From assembly GCA_036744795.1 (NCBI GenBank), contig DAIOHK010000007.1, forward strand, positions 24,334 to 88,333: DNA of 64,000 bases. Reading direction: 5' to 3'. Within the stretch, counting starts at the first letter, position 1. Each line of letters begins with the position of its first letter. The translations under genes were made by a program, and so were the position numbers. This document shows, one piece after another, positions 9,706 to 16,956 of this stretch. The notes under the pieces are model-generated. The model worked only from the letters and a program-made list of their open reading frames with translations, ran no database searches and was not told the DNA's origin. The DNA comes from UBA5486 sp036744795 (lineage in GTDB: Bacteria; Bacillota; UBA4882; UBA10575).

Positions 9706-10416
9706 ATGATTAAACATCTGCTTTTTGATTTAGATGGAACATTACTACCAATTGATCTCGATTTTTTCTTCCGGGATTATCTATTAACCTTAAGTAATAA
9801 ATTTGATCAAACTATAAATCAGAAAGAGTTCATGGAAAAATTATTAGCAAGTACAATGGTGATGATAGAAAATAAAGATCAGAACCTAACCAATGAGAAG
9901 GTTTTCTGGAATGATTTCCCTATCCGCATTGGCTTTCCCCGTTCAGAGCTGGAACCAATCTTTTTAAGCTTTTATTATAATGAATACCGACAACTCGGTT
10001 GTAATCTTCCACCAGCCCCCCGTGTCCGGAAAACACTAGAGTGTACTTTAAAAATGGGCTTCACAATCACCATTGCTACCAATCCCATTTTCCCAGAGTA
10101 CGCACTTATCGAACGCTTATCCTGGATTAATTGTCATGACCTTCCTTTTCAAATGGTTACTTCTATGGAAAATATGCACTTTTGTAAGCCTAATCCAGAA
10201 TATTATCAAGAAATAATTGATCTTCTCGGTGTTAAGGAAGAGGAGTGTTTAATGATTGGTAATGATGTCGAAGAAGATCTAATTGCTTCCCTTTTAGGGA
10301 TCAAAACCTGTTTAGTTACAGATCGATTGATCAGTCGAGGAAAATTTAAGGTTGAACCTGATTATACATGCAGTTTTGCCGAACTTAACCAGATAATTAA
10401 AGAATTAAATCTTTAA
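9706..10416 (+). CDS. HAD-superfamily hydrolase
   Basis: A 236-residue cytoplasmic phosphatase-like protein. HAD motif I is DLDGTLL (about 8-14; nucleophile and acid aspartates present), motif II is in ATNPIFP, motif III lysine is in CKPNPEYYQE, and motif IV is GNDVEED, all in order. A helical cap lies between motifs I and II. The substrate (sugar phosphate, nucleotide or other) cannot be read from sequence. ATG follows AAAAAGGAGGTTTATT. It is single, flanked by repeat-rich gaps; the 260 bp upstream holds no gene. Confidence 0.88.
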   Translation: MIKHLLFDLDGTLLPIDLDFFFRDYLLTLSNKFDQTINQKEFMEKLLASTMVMIENKDQNLTNEKVFWNDFPIRIGFPRSELEPIFLSFYYNEYRQLGCNLPPAPRVRKTLECTLKMGFTITIATNPIFPEYALIERLSWINCHDLPFQMVTSMENMHFCKPNPEYYQEIIDLLGVKEEECLMIGNDVEEDLIASLLGIKTCLVTDRLISRGKFKVEPDYTCSFAELNQIIKELNL

Positions 10417-10419
10417 AAA

Positions 10420-10469
10420 AGTATTGCATTACAATATCAAATACATACTTCAGTTAATTATGAAATTCC
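10420..10469 (+). repeat. Short (50 bp) copy of dispersed intergenic element
   Basis: It runs from AGTATTGCATTA to AATTATGAAATTCC, the right end matching the copies at 15103 and 63331 with one change. The middle is strongly shortened. It begins right after the HAD gene stop. Confidence 0.4.
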
Positions 10470-10491
10470 ATCATTAAGTAAAGCTTTCATT

Positions 10492-10579
10492 GTTACCTTG
10501 ACTTGGGTCATGGCACAATATATAGTGAGTTGCTTATAAAAGGCTATCAATATAATGCGACAAGATAGTTAAATTGAAG
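10492..10579 (+). repeat. Second intergenic repeat family, copy 1
   Basis: About 88 bp aligning closely with 16957-17045: both contain GTTACCTT, then a variant of CATGRCAMAATATATAG, GTTGCTTA, and GCTATCAATATA followed by GATAGTT. GCTATCAATATA is also part of the main element core, so the two families may be related. Confidence 0.6.
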
Positions 10580-10609
10580 GTAAGCCAATTATTTCTCTCG
10601 GCTTACCTT
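10577..10609. terminator. Convergent hairpin between HAD gene and mgtE
   Basis: AAGGTAAGCC and GGCTTACCTT form a perfect 10 bp stem with a 13-base loop, between the convergent HAD (+) and mgtE (-) genes. T-runs are weak on both sides, so termination strength is uncertain. Confidence 0.6.
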
Positions 10610-10613
10610 ATAA

Positions 10614-11936
10614 CTAAAAAACCCAGGTAGCAATAGCAAAGTATATTATTAGGCCTGTAGCATCACAAATAGATGTAATCAATGGGCTACTGGCTACTGC
10701 CGGATCTAATCGCATTTTAGTAAGAATAAAAGGCAGAAGCATTCCGATAATATTTGAGAAGATCACAATTGCGACCATTGTTAAACCTACTACTATCCCT
10801 ACTTCTGGTCCCCCGCGAGCTACACCGAGAAATACCCCAGCAAAACCAAGTACTAAACCTAAAAAAATACCAACAAACAACTCCTTAATTAAAACCTTAC
10901 CCCAATCTGCCAATTTCACATCCCCTGTAACTAAAGCACGTACTACCATTGTTGCCGATTGTGATCCAGTATTACCACCGGTATCAATAAGCAAAGGGAT
11001 AAAAAATGCCAAGGCGATAACCGAAGAAAGAACATCTTCATACGCGGCAATCACTCCCGAAGAAATCAGGTTAACAAAGATCAGGCCAAGTAACCAAATA
11101 ATCCTTTTCCCAAAAAGTGTCCAAATACTAGCATCAATATACGCTTCTTTCATCGGTAAAATAGATGCCGCTTTATGAATATCTTCAGTAACTTCTTCTT
11201 CAGCCACACCTAAAACATCATCTACAGTAATAACCCCTACTAACCTTTGGGCCTGATCTACAACTGGTAGAACCAAAAAACCATACTTGTCAAAAAGACG
11301 TGCTACTTCCTCCTGATCTAGATCTAGGGGAACAGAGATTACATCTCGCTCCATTACATCTCCTACTATAGTTTCTAAGGGTTTAGTAACCAGAGTACGT
11401 AAAGAAACTACCCCAACCAATCTCTGCTCCTGTGCTACTACGTAAATATAATATGCACTCTCAGTTGATGGTGCTTTTTCTCTAAGCAAAACCAACACCT
11501 GTTCTAAGGTTTGGTTTTCATAAACCGCGATAAATTCGGTGGCCATTAACCCCCCGGAAGTATCGCTTTCATAGGCTAAAAGTTTTTTTACCTTTTTCCC
11601 TTTATCCCCCATTAAAGCAATGAGTGCCCAAGCCTCTGTTTGTGGTAATTCGGCTAAAAGATCAGCCGCTTCATCCGTATACATTTGATTTAAAATCTCT
11701 GCCGTCTTCTCTGGTACTAAGTGGCTTAAGATTTCTGCTTCATTATTCAGTTCCATTTCTTGTAGAATTACTGCAGACAAATCACTAGGAAGAGTATCAA
11801 TAAATCTAATCTGATTCTCTAAAGGTACCTCAATTAAAATTTCAGCCACATCAGCTGGATGCATATCTTCTGCCAGCATAACCAGTTCTTGGGAATAATC
11901 TTCCAACAACATTTGTTTTAAGTTAATCTGATCCAT
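10614..11936 (-). CDS. mgtE: Magnesium transporter MgtE
   Basis: MgtE is a dimeric, Mg2+-gated Mg2+ channel. The 440-residue product shows the N-terminal superhelical domain (about 1-125, with HPADVAEIL and DEAADLLAELP), two CBS domains (about 130-250), a connecting helix, and five membrane segments (about 275-440) with the pore region GNTGSQSATMVVRAL. Length is normal. The ATG is preceded by AAAGGGGAAGAAA. Upstream are a near-consensus promoter, a roughly 240-base leader with a short ORF, and a terminator directly before the ribosome site, so expression is probably controlled by attenuation. Confidence 0.96.
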   Translation of the reverse strand: MDQINLKQMLLEDYSQELVMLAEDMHPADVAEILIEVPLENQIRFIDTLPSDLSAVILQEMELNNEAEILSHLVPEKTAEILNQMYTDEAADLLAELPQTEAWALIALMGDKGKKVKKLLAYESDTSGGLMATEFIAVYENQTLEQVLVLLREKAPSTESAYYIYVVAQEQRLVGVVSLRTLVTKPLETIVGDVMERDVISVPLDLDQEEVARLFDKYGFLVLPVVDQAQRLVGVITVDDVLGVAEEEVTEDIHKAASILPMKEAYIDASIWTLFGKRIIWLLGLIFVNLISSGVIAAYEDVLSSVIALAFFIPLLIDTGGNTGSQSATMVVRALVTGDVKLADWGKVLIKELFVGIFLGLVLGFAGVFLGVARGGPEVGIVVGLTMVAIVIFSNIIGMLLPFILTKMRLDPAVASSPLITSICDATGLIIYFAIATWVF

Positions 11937-11957
11937 TTTCTTCCCCTTTCCGGAACA

Positions 11958-11987
11958 AACAAAAGAACCCCTTTAAAAGGGGTTCTT
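11958..11987 (-). terminator. Attenuator-type terminator just upstream of mgtE
   Basis: On the minus strand AAGAACCCCTTT pairs with AAAGGGGTTCTT (12 bp) and is followed by TTTTGTTTGTT. It sits between the mgtE leader and the mgtE ribosome site, so mgtE can only be transcribed when it is bypassed. Confidence 0.85.
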
Positions 11988-11989
11988 GG

Positions 11990-12178
11990 CTTCCGCGAAA
12001 AACGGCATACAAAGCTTAACCTCTTATTATCTTCCTAAATCGAATAAAAGAGGAAAGGAAGCCATAGATTGTCCCTTTAAATTTATTATACACGACCAGG
12101 GTATAGAACTACCATCTCCATAAAGGTCAGAATCCATTAACTTCCTCACCTCTCTTTATTATCACCATTTCGTCTCCT
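11990..12178 (-). promoter_or_regulatory. Structured mgtE leader RNA, riboswitch or leader-peptide attenuator
   Basis: Minus-strand leader between the promoter and the terminator. GAGGTGAGGAAG pairs with CTTCCTTTCCTC about 100 bases downstream (11 of 12, one U-U). GGCTTCC in the middle can instead pair with GGAAGCC just before the terminator, giving mutually exclusive folds. GGTGAGG and TATGGAGAT resemble pieces of the M-box Mg2+ riboswitch, but spacing and the 3' half do not fit well, so no class is assigned. It also contains a 36-codon ORF. Confidence 0.55.
12027..12137 (-). CDS. Candidate 36-residue leader peptide upstream of mgtE
   Basis: ATG at 12137 is preceded at 6 bp by a strong ribosome site, GAGGTGAGG. 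The predicted peptide starts MDSDLYGDGSSIPW and ends FDLGR. Three aspartates lie in the first eight residues and a proline follows. In enterobacteria, acidic/proline-rich leader peptides (MgtL) sense low Mg2+ by ribosome destabilisation upstream of an Mg2+ transporter gene; the parallel here is inference. The ORF overlaps both arms of the leader stem. Short, so chance occurrence is possible. Confidence 0.4.
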   Translation of the reverse strand: MDSDLYGDGSSIPWSCIINLKGQSMASFPLLFDLGR

Positions 12179-12183
12179 TTTAT

Positions 12184-12212
12184 ATTTTACTCAAATACTT
12201 TTTCCCTGTCAA
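12184..12212 (-). promoter_or_regulatory. Promoter of mgtE transcript
   Basis: On the minus strand TTGACA (12212-12207), a 17 bp spacer and TAAAAT (12189-12184): a near-consensus sigma-A promoter. Transcription would begin near 12177, about 240 bases before mgtE. Confidence 0.8.
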
Positions 12213-12245
12213 TTGTTGCTAAGTAAAACTTGTTCTTTTTTTATA

Positions 12246-12283
12246 AATTAAGCCACCCGAAAAACAGGCGGCTTAATTTCTTT
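12246..12283 (-). terminator. Hairpin downstream of the met operon
   Basis: AATTAAGCC and GGCTTAATT (9 bp, plus inner CC/GG) with an AT-rich surround, located after metQ and the remnant at 12342 and before the mgtE promoter. The plus-strand side has TTTCTTTCT; the minus side has a weak T-tract, so it may act in either direction. Confidence 0.55.
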
Positions 12284-12341
12284 CTATAAGAAAATTAACA
12301 GTAGTAAATAAAAGTACTACACTTGGATTAAGTTATTAACT

Positions 12342-12452
12342 TTAAGGTGTGTTTAAAATCGCTTTTAAGTCCTCCTCCGGAGTAGTTGTAGGCGTAAATA
12401 TTTCTTGTAAAACATTTAAGATCTTTGGACTGATAAAAGCCGACAGACCGGG
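12342..12452 (-). pseudogene. Possible C-terminal remnant of an unidentified protein
   Basis: Reading the minus strand downstream of metQ, an open frame of 36 codons encodes SPKILNVLQEIFTPTTTPEE and ends DLKAILNTP before a stop at 12342. It has the helical look of the C-terminus of an extracellular solute-binding protein, but a stop immediately precedes it, there is no start codon and no ribosome site. It may be all that is left of a former gene of the operon. Recognition is weak; it could be chance. Confidence 0.25.
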
Positions 12453-12480
12453 TTATTTCAATTTATTAAGGCATCGCTAT

Positions 12481-13275
12481 TTAAAAAGCAGGTACAATAT
12501 CTCCTTGGTAGTTTTTCTGGAGATACTCTCTAATTAAATTGCTATTTAATGCCTTAGCAAGTTTTTGCAAAGCTGGATTATTCCTATCTTCTTCTCTGAC
12601 CGCCAAAACATTCGCGTAAGGAGACTCACTACCTTCTATAAACAAGGCATCCCTCGTTGGTACTAAATTAGCAGGAAGAGCATAGTTTGTATTAATTACC
12701 GCCAAATCTACTTCTGGCAATATCCTTGGCAATTGGGCCGCTTCTAATGGTTTGACCTGCAAGCTCATAGGATTTTTAGCAATATCCAGCTCTGTAGCAG
12801 AAAGTCCGGCTCCTTTACGTAGTTCTATAAGTTTAGCCCGCTCAAGCAGCAAAAGAGCCCGTCCGCAATTAGTGGGGTCATTAGGGACCACTACCACTGC
12901 TTTTTTTCTTAATTGATCCAATGAATTAATCTTTTTTGAATAAATCCCCATTGGCTCAATATGTACCTTAGCGATGTAGGTAAGACTCAACCTGTGATCT
13001 TGAGAAAATTGCTCCAAATAGGGAATGTGTTGAAAGAAATTTGCATCTAATTCGCCTTCTGCTAAAGCCAGATTAGGCTGGACATAGTCTTGAAATTCAA
13101 TAATCTTCAAATTAATGCCTTCTTTGGCTAAGAGGGGTTTAATCTCTTCCAAGATCGCAGCATGCGGAGTAGGTGATGCCCCTACTTTCAAAGTAGTAGA
13201 TGCCGAAATTAAAACTTGATTACTAATTATCCCAACCATTAAAAATAGCACCAATAATATCCTTTTCTTATTCAT
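12481..13275 (-). CDS. metQ: Methionine ABC transporter substrate-binding protein MetQ
   Basis: This 264-residue NlpA/MetQ-family protein binds methionine outside the membrane and delivers it to MetI/MetN. It has an N-terminal hydrophobic signal (about 1-27), then the family start TLKVGASPTPHAAILEEIKP, the ligand-site stretch FFQHIPYLEQF, and VVVPNDPTNCGRALLLLE. No lipobox cysteine is present in the signal region, which is unusual for a Gram-positive binding protein. ATG follows AAGGAGGTACGAATTT. Third gene of metN-metI-metQ, 53 bp after metI. Confidence 0.92.
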   Translation of the reverse strand: MNKKRILLVLFLMVGIISNQVLISASTTLKVGASPTPHAAILEEIKPLLAKEGINLKIIEFQDYVQPNLALAEGELDANFFQHIPYLEQFSQDHRLSLTYIAKVHIEPMGIYSKKINSLDQLRKKAVVVVPNDPTNCGRALLLLERAKLIELRKGAGLSATELDIAKNPMSLQVKPLEAAQLPRILPEVDLAVINTNYALPANLVPTRDALFIEGSESPYANVLAVREEDRNNPALQKLAKALNSNLIREYLQKNYQGDIVPAF

Positions 13276-13328
13276 AAATTCGTACCTCCTTAATTAATTA
13301 TATTTGTTTTATCCAGAATTATGCAGCT

Positions 13329-13988
13329 TTACCGGTGTTTTAACCGATTTGCTAGCCTCCCACCTAAAGATTGAAGTCCTTGTACTAAAGCTACTAAAAT
13401 CAGAACTGTAGCAAACATAATATCCCCACGAAACCGCTGATAGCCATAACGAATAGCTAGATCGCCTAACCCGCCGCCACCAACTGCCCCCGCCATAGCA
13501 GAATAACTAATAAGGCTAACTGCAACCATTGTTAGGCCTAATACCAATCCGGGGACAGCTTCAGGAATCAATACCTTCGAAATAATCTGCCACGTATTCG
13601 CGCCCATTGCTTGGGCCGCCTCAATTACACCCCAATCAACTTCCAGTAGAGCAGATTCCACCACCCTGGCCATAAAAGGAATTGCACTAACTGTCAATGG
13701 TACAATTGCTCCGGCAGTACCAATCGAAGTCCCTACAATCAAACGGGTTAAAGGAATAATCGCTACTAGCAGAATAATAAAAGGCAATGACCTTCCCACA
13801 TTAATAATTATAGAAAGAATCTTATGGAGAGTTTTCAATGGTCTAATATGACGAGGACCAGTAATTACTAACAAGATTCCTAAAGGAATACCAAACAAAG
13901 CCGCTAATGCCAGAGAAATTCCCACCATATATAGGGTCTCTCCTAGTGCTTTAATTAGAAGACTCAATAGTTGTGGGTTCCACACCAT
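13329..13988 (-). CDS. metI: Methionine ABC transporter permease MetI
   Basis: A 219-residue inner-membrane permease with about five hydrophobic segments and the EAA loop (EAAQAMGANTWQIISKVLIPEA, residues about 143-164) that docks on MetN. The GAVGGGGLGDLAIRYGY C-terminal stretch is typical of MetI. ATG at 13988 follows GAGGTGTTGA, so the start overlaps the metN 3' end by 38 bp, implying translational coupling. Confidence 0.95.
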   Translation of the reverse strand: MVWNPQLLSLLIKALGETLYMVGISLALAALFGIPLGILLVITGPRHIRPLKTLHKILSIIINVGRSLPFIILLVAIIPLTRLIVGTSIGTAGAIVPLTVSAIPFMARVVESALLEVDWGVIEAAQAMGANTWQIISKVLIPEAVPGLVLGLTMVAVSLISYSAMAGAVGGGGLGDLAIRYGYQRFRGDIMFATVLILVALVQGLQSLGGRLANRLKHR

Positions 13989-15024
13989 TCAACACCTCAA
14001 TCTTTAATCCCTGGTCAGCAAGAAACTGCATTGCTTCTTCTACATTTTTATTCGTACCTGTAAGTTCCACAATCAGTGAACCAAAAGGGTTGTTCTTAAT
14101 AAAATCCAGGTTAGCATAGATAATATTAACATCCACATCAAATTTACGGATCACAGAAGAAATAACGGGTTCCCCTGCAACATTACCAATAAAAGAAATG
14201 CGGACCGTTTTCCCCACCCATCCATGGTTTCGAACGATTACTTTCCGCTCTTTGATTTCAGTCGGGATTTCCGTGTGTAAGATACCCTTCATAAATCTCC
14301 GAGCCGTCTTTGTCTGAGGATGAGCGAAAACATCAATAACCGGACCTTTTTCCACAATCTCCCCATTCTCAATCACTGCAACGCGATCACATATTTCTTT
14401 AATTACATTCATTTGGTGAGTTATCAGAATAATCGTCAAACCAAAACGTTGATTTACATCTTGCAAAAGTCCTAATATGGATTTAGTTGTCTCAGGATCC
14501 AATGCAGAAGTTGCTTCATCACAAAGGAGAACCTCAGGATTATTAGCCAAAGCTCGGGCAATTCCTACCCGTTGCTTCTGACCACCGCTCAATTGAGAAG
14601 GATAAACATCTACTTTATCAGAAAGTCCCACCATCTCAATTAATTCTAATACTCTTCTTTGGATTTCTGCCCGTTTTACCCCGGCGATTTCCAAAGGAAA
14701 GGCTACATTATCAAAGACCGTCCGGGAAGATAATAGGTTAAAATGCTGGAAGATCATGCCAATCTTTCTTCTAGCTTCCCGAAGTTCTCTCCCCTTTAAT
14801 CTTGTAATTTCCTTATCTCCAAGCCAAATCTTTCCGGATTGTAGCACTTCCAATTTATTAATGCAACGCACTAGAGTACTCTTTCCGGCACCACTCAATC
14901 CAATTATTCCAAAAATCTCCCCCTTATTAACGTCCAGGTTTACTTTGCGTAATGCAACAACCTGGTCTTCCCCATATCCGTAAATCTTTGTGGCATTTTC
15001 CAATTTTATCATAATCTTCGGCAC
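13951..15024 (-). CDS. metN: Methionine ABC transporter ATP-binding protein MetN
   Basis: The 357-residue ATPase powers methionine import. Walker A GLSGAGKST (about 42-50), LSGGQKQRVGIARAL signature, Walker B LLCDEATSALD and the H-loop THQ are intact. The C-terminal NIL domain (about 270-345) is present; in known MetN it binds methionine and inhibits transport. GTG start at 15024 is 12 bp after AAAGGAGG. The operon promoter lies 230 bp upstream, and an intergenic element sits inside the leader. No S-box or T-box is seen there. Confidence 0.95.
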   Translation of the reverse strand: MPKIMIKLENATKIYGYGEDQVVALRKVNLDVNKGEIFGIIGLSGAGKSTLVRCINKLEVLQSGKIWLGDKEITRLKGRELREARRKIGMIFQHFNLLSSRTVFDNVAFPLEIAGVKRAEIQRRVLELIEMVGLSDKVDVYPSQLSGGQKQRVGIARALANNPEVLLCDEATSALDPETTKSILGLLQDVNQRFGLTIILITHQMNVIKEICDRVAVIENGEIVEKGPVIDVFAHPQTKTARRFMKGILHTEIPTEIKERKVIVRNHGWVGKTVRISFIGNVAGEPVISSVIRKFDVDVNIIYANLDFIKNNPFGSLIVELTGTNKNVEEAMQFLADQGLKIEVLNGVEPTTIESSN

Positions 15025-15102
15025 TTAATTGAAATACCTCCTTTCCCTAACCTATCCATTATGGATGAACAGAAAATTAACTTATAAATATACAAATATT
15101 AA

Positions 15103-15215
15103 GGATTTACATAATTAGTTAGTTAAGATTCAACCACAATATATTGATAGCCTTTCTGTAAATAAAACACTATATATTGCAATTAAATATCTGCTTGATA
15201 TAATTATGCAATTCC
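15103..15215 (+). repeat. Dispersed intergenic element, full copy (in met leader)
   Basis: 113 bp. Left end GGATTTACATAATT (12 of 14 to the inverted partner), core CAACCACAATATATTGATAG, right end AATTATGCAATTCC then CTC. It lies between the met promoter and metN, so it is transcribed in the metNIQ mRNA leader, where the terminal repeats could pair. Confidence 0.75.
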
Positions 15216-15252
15216 CTCAGATCTTTATAATATTAAGAACTAAGTTAGAGCT

Positions 15253-15282
15253 ATTTTACCTTAAGTACCTCCTATCTGTCAA
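15253..15282 (-). promoter_or_regulatory. Promoter of metNIQ
   Basis: On the minus strand TTGACA (15282-15277), an 18 bp spacer and TAAAAT (15258-15253). The transcript would have a leader of about 220 bases containing the intergenic element. Confidence 0.7.
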
Positions 15283-15318
15283 CAAAATAGGGTTGCCAAT
15301 ACCTTAAGCTTTAAACAT

Positions 15319-15348
15319 TTTACGTTGTATTAAAATTTATGATATGAT
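15319..15348 (+). promoter_or_regulatory. Candidate promoter of degV-family gene
   Basis: TTTACG, an 18 bp spacer and TATGAT, ending about 70 bp before the ATG. The -35 is imperfect. It is back to back with the met promoter. Confidence 0.45.
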
Positions 15349-15418
15349 AGACTAAATAATTAAAGAGCATTTATATAAATTATTTTTTGAAGTTTTTCTG
15401 TAAAGGGTGAACTTATTA

Positions 15419-16279
15419 ATGAAAATTGCCATTATCACTGATAGTACTTGTGATCTTCCCTTCGAGGTTATAAATGAATATGAGATCGAGGTTCTTCCTT
15501 TTTCTCTACATATTGATGGAAAAGAATATTTGGATGGAATCACTATTAAGACAGAGGAACTTTATCAAGCAATGCGGGAAGGTAAAACACCTAAAACTTC
15601 TCAAGTAAGCCCTAGCTTATTAAAAAAATGCTTTATCAACCATGCCAAGCGAGGCGATAACTGTCTTTACATTACTTTTTCTTCCGAGATGTCTGGTACT
15701 TTTCAAACCAGTCTTCTAATTGCTCGTGAAGTAAAAAAACTCTATCCCAAATTTGATATTGAAATTATTGATAGTAAAGCCGGTTCCTTGGCTTTAGGTT
15801 TAATAGTTTATCAGGCTGCCAGAATGGTTAGAGAAGGTAAAACAAAAAAAGAAATTGTTAATTTTATTATTTACCAAACCTCTCATATGGAACATATTTT
15901 TACCGTCGATAATTTAGAGTATCTTCATAAAGGAGGCCGCGTTAGCCGAACGAGCGCGATTATTGGTAATATCCTTAATATAAAACCAATTCTGCATGTG
16001 AAACAGGGGCAAATTCTACTTTTAGAAAAAGTCCGGAGAAAAAAGAGAGCTTTAGAAAGATTACTAGAATTAATGGAAACAAGATGCCTTAAAACAAAAG
16101 AACAGATCATCGGCATTACCCATGCTGATGATCTAGAAACTGCCCTCCAGTTGAAGGCCATGATCCAAGAAAAGTTAGGTTTCAATAATTTTGTAATTAA
16201 TTTAATTGGTAGTGTTCTTGGTGCCCATATTGGAATTGGTGGAGTTGGTCTCTTTTTTCTCAATGAAACCACTAACTAA
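15419..16279 (+). CDS. DegV family fatty-acid-binding protein
   Basis: DegV/FakB-type proteins bind a fatty acid and present it to a kinase (FakA) for phosphorylation. The 286-residue product starts MKIAIITDSTCDLP, has SQVSPSLL and the YITFSSEMSGTFQTSLLIA block around the bound lipid headgroup, DSKAGSLALGL, and GGRVSRTSA. The ATG at 15419 was chosen because AAAGGGTGA lies 8 bp before it; an in-frame GTG at 15407 overlaps that site. No fakA is nearby. A clear terminator follows. Confidence 0.92.
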   Translation: MKIAIITDSTCDLPFEVINEYEIEVLPFSLHIDGKEYLDGITIKTEELYQAMREGKTPKTSQVSPSLLKKCFINHAKRGDNCLYITFSSEMSGTFQTSLLIAREVKKLYPKFDIEIIDSKAGSLALGLIVYQAARMVREGKTKKEIVNFIIYQTSHMEHIFTVDNLEYLHKGGRVSRTSAIIGNILNIKPILHVKQGQILLLEKVRRKKRALERLLELMETRCLKTKEQIIGITHADDLETALQLKAMIQEKLGFNNFVINLIGSVLGAHIGIGGVGLFFLNETTN

Positions 16280-16303
16280 ACTAGAATATCTTTTGGTTTT
16301 TTG

Positions 16304-16348
16304 AAAGATAGCAGTTAGTTCAGAGCCAGAACTGCTATCTTTTTGTTT
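16304..16348 (+). terminator. Terminator after degV-family gene
   Basis: AAAGATAGCAGTT and AACTGCTATCTTT form a perfect 13 bp stem with a 13-base loop, followed by TTGTTTTT. Confidence 0.92.
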
Positions 16349-16396
16349 TTGATTTACTCTCCATTTTTCTCCAATATAGAAGGAGTAAACTGAAAA

Positions 16397-16879
16397 CTAA
16401 TCAATCACTTCCTCATCATCTTCATCATCTGCAATATACTTCCGCATAATTTGAATCAGTTTCTCAGCATATCTTGGATCCTCTGCATAACCCGCTTGTT
16501 GTATTCTACGTACATATTCCTCTGGATCATTCGCAACTTCTAAAGCCTGTTCATATCGTTTACTCTCGGATATTAACCGTGCATAATCTTCAATTGATTC
16601 TTCGTAATTATTGTAAGCACGGAATTCATGAATCGCTTTTACTGGTCTTCCATTTATATATTCAAGATCATATGCTTTAATACTCCCAGCTGGTCCTTCT
16701 CCCTTTATATTAAAAAGGTTATAAGAATTACGGCCTGTATATAGATCGGCAAGAGGTTTTCTTAACCACTCAGTCTCTAGTGCCGCCTGGGCGATTATTG
16801 CTTTCCAGGGGATACCAAATACTTCATAAACCATTTTTGCATATGGCCTTAGCATCCTAACAAACTCTTGAGGCCCCAT
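16397..16879 (-). CDS. Glucosaminidase-domain protein (FlgJ/LytG-type)
   Basis: A 160-residue protein that is essentially one glucosaminidase domain: AIIAQAALETEW carries the catalytic glutamate, followed by YNLFNIKGEGPAGS, EFRAYNNYEESIEDYARLI and QQAGYAEDPRYAEKLIQIM, all typical of the family that cuts GlcNAc-MurNAc bonds in peptidoglycan. There is no signal peptide or membrane segment, so its export route is unclear. The C-terminal tail is very acidic (DDEDDEEV). ATG follows GGTAGGAGGAGTAAAA. A parS-like site lies 36 bp upstream of the start. Confidence 0.88.
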   Translation of the reverse strand: MGPQEFVRMLRPYAKMVYEVFGIPWKAIIAQAALETEWLRKPLADLYTGRNSYNLFNIKGEGPAGSIKAYDLEYINGRPVKAIHEFRAYNNYEESIEDYARLISESKRYEQALEVANDPEEYVRRIQQAGYAEDPRYAEKLIQIMRKYIADDEDDEEVID

Positions 16880-16914
16880 TTTTACTCCTCCTACCTTTAA
16901 TTTTTTTCCAAGTC

Positions 16915-16930
16915 TGTTTCACGTGAAGCA
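16915..16930. promoter_or_regulatory. parS-like centromere site (left arm)
   Basis: TGTTTCACGTGAAGCA matches the ParB-binding consensus TGTTTCACGTGAAACA at 15 of 16 positions. It lies about 14 kb from oriC on the arm opposite parAB, where scattered parS sites are normal. Confidence 0.8.
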
Positions 16931-16956
16931 AAAAAGTGTACTAAACTAATTACGTT

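Noticed and set aside
11990..12178. Firm assignment of the mgtE leader to the M-box riboswitch class
   Set aside because: GGTGAGG and TATGGAGAT pieces match, but an extra 17 bases separate them and the 3' half does not fit; only a covariance search could settle it.
12349..12537. 62-codon plus-strand ORF overlapping the metQ end
   Set aside because: No ribosome site, overlaps the 3' end of a certain gene, and the opposite strand of the same stretch reads more protein-like.
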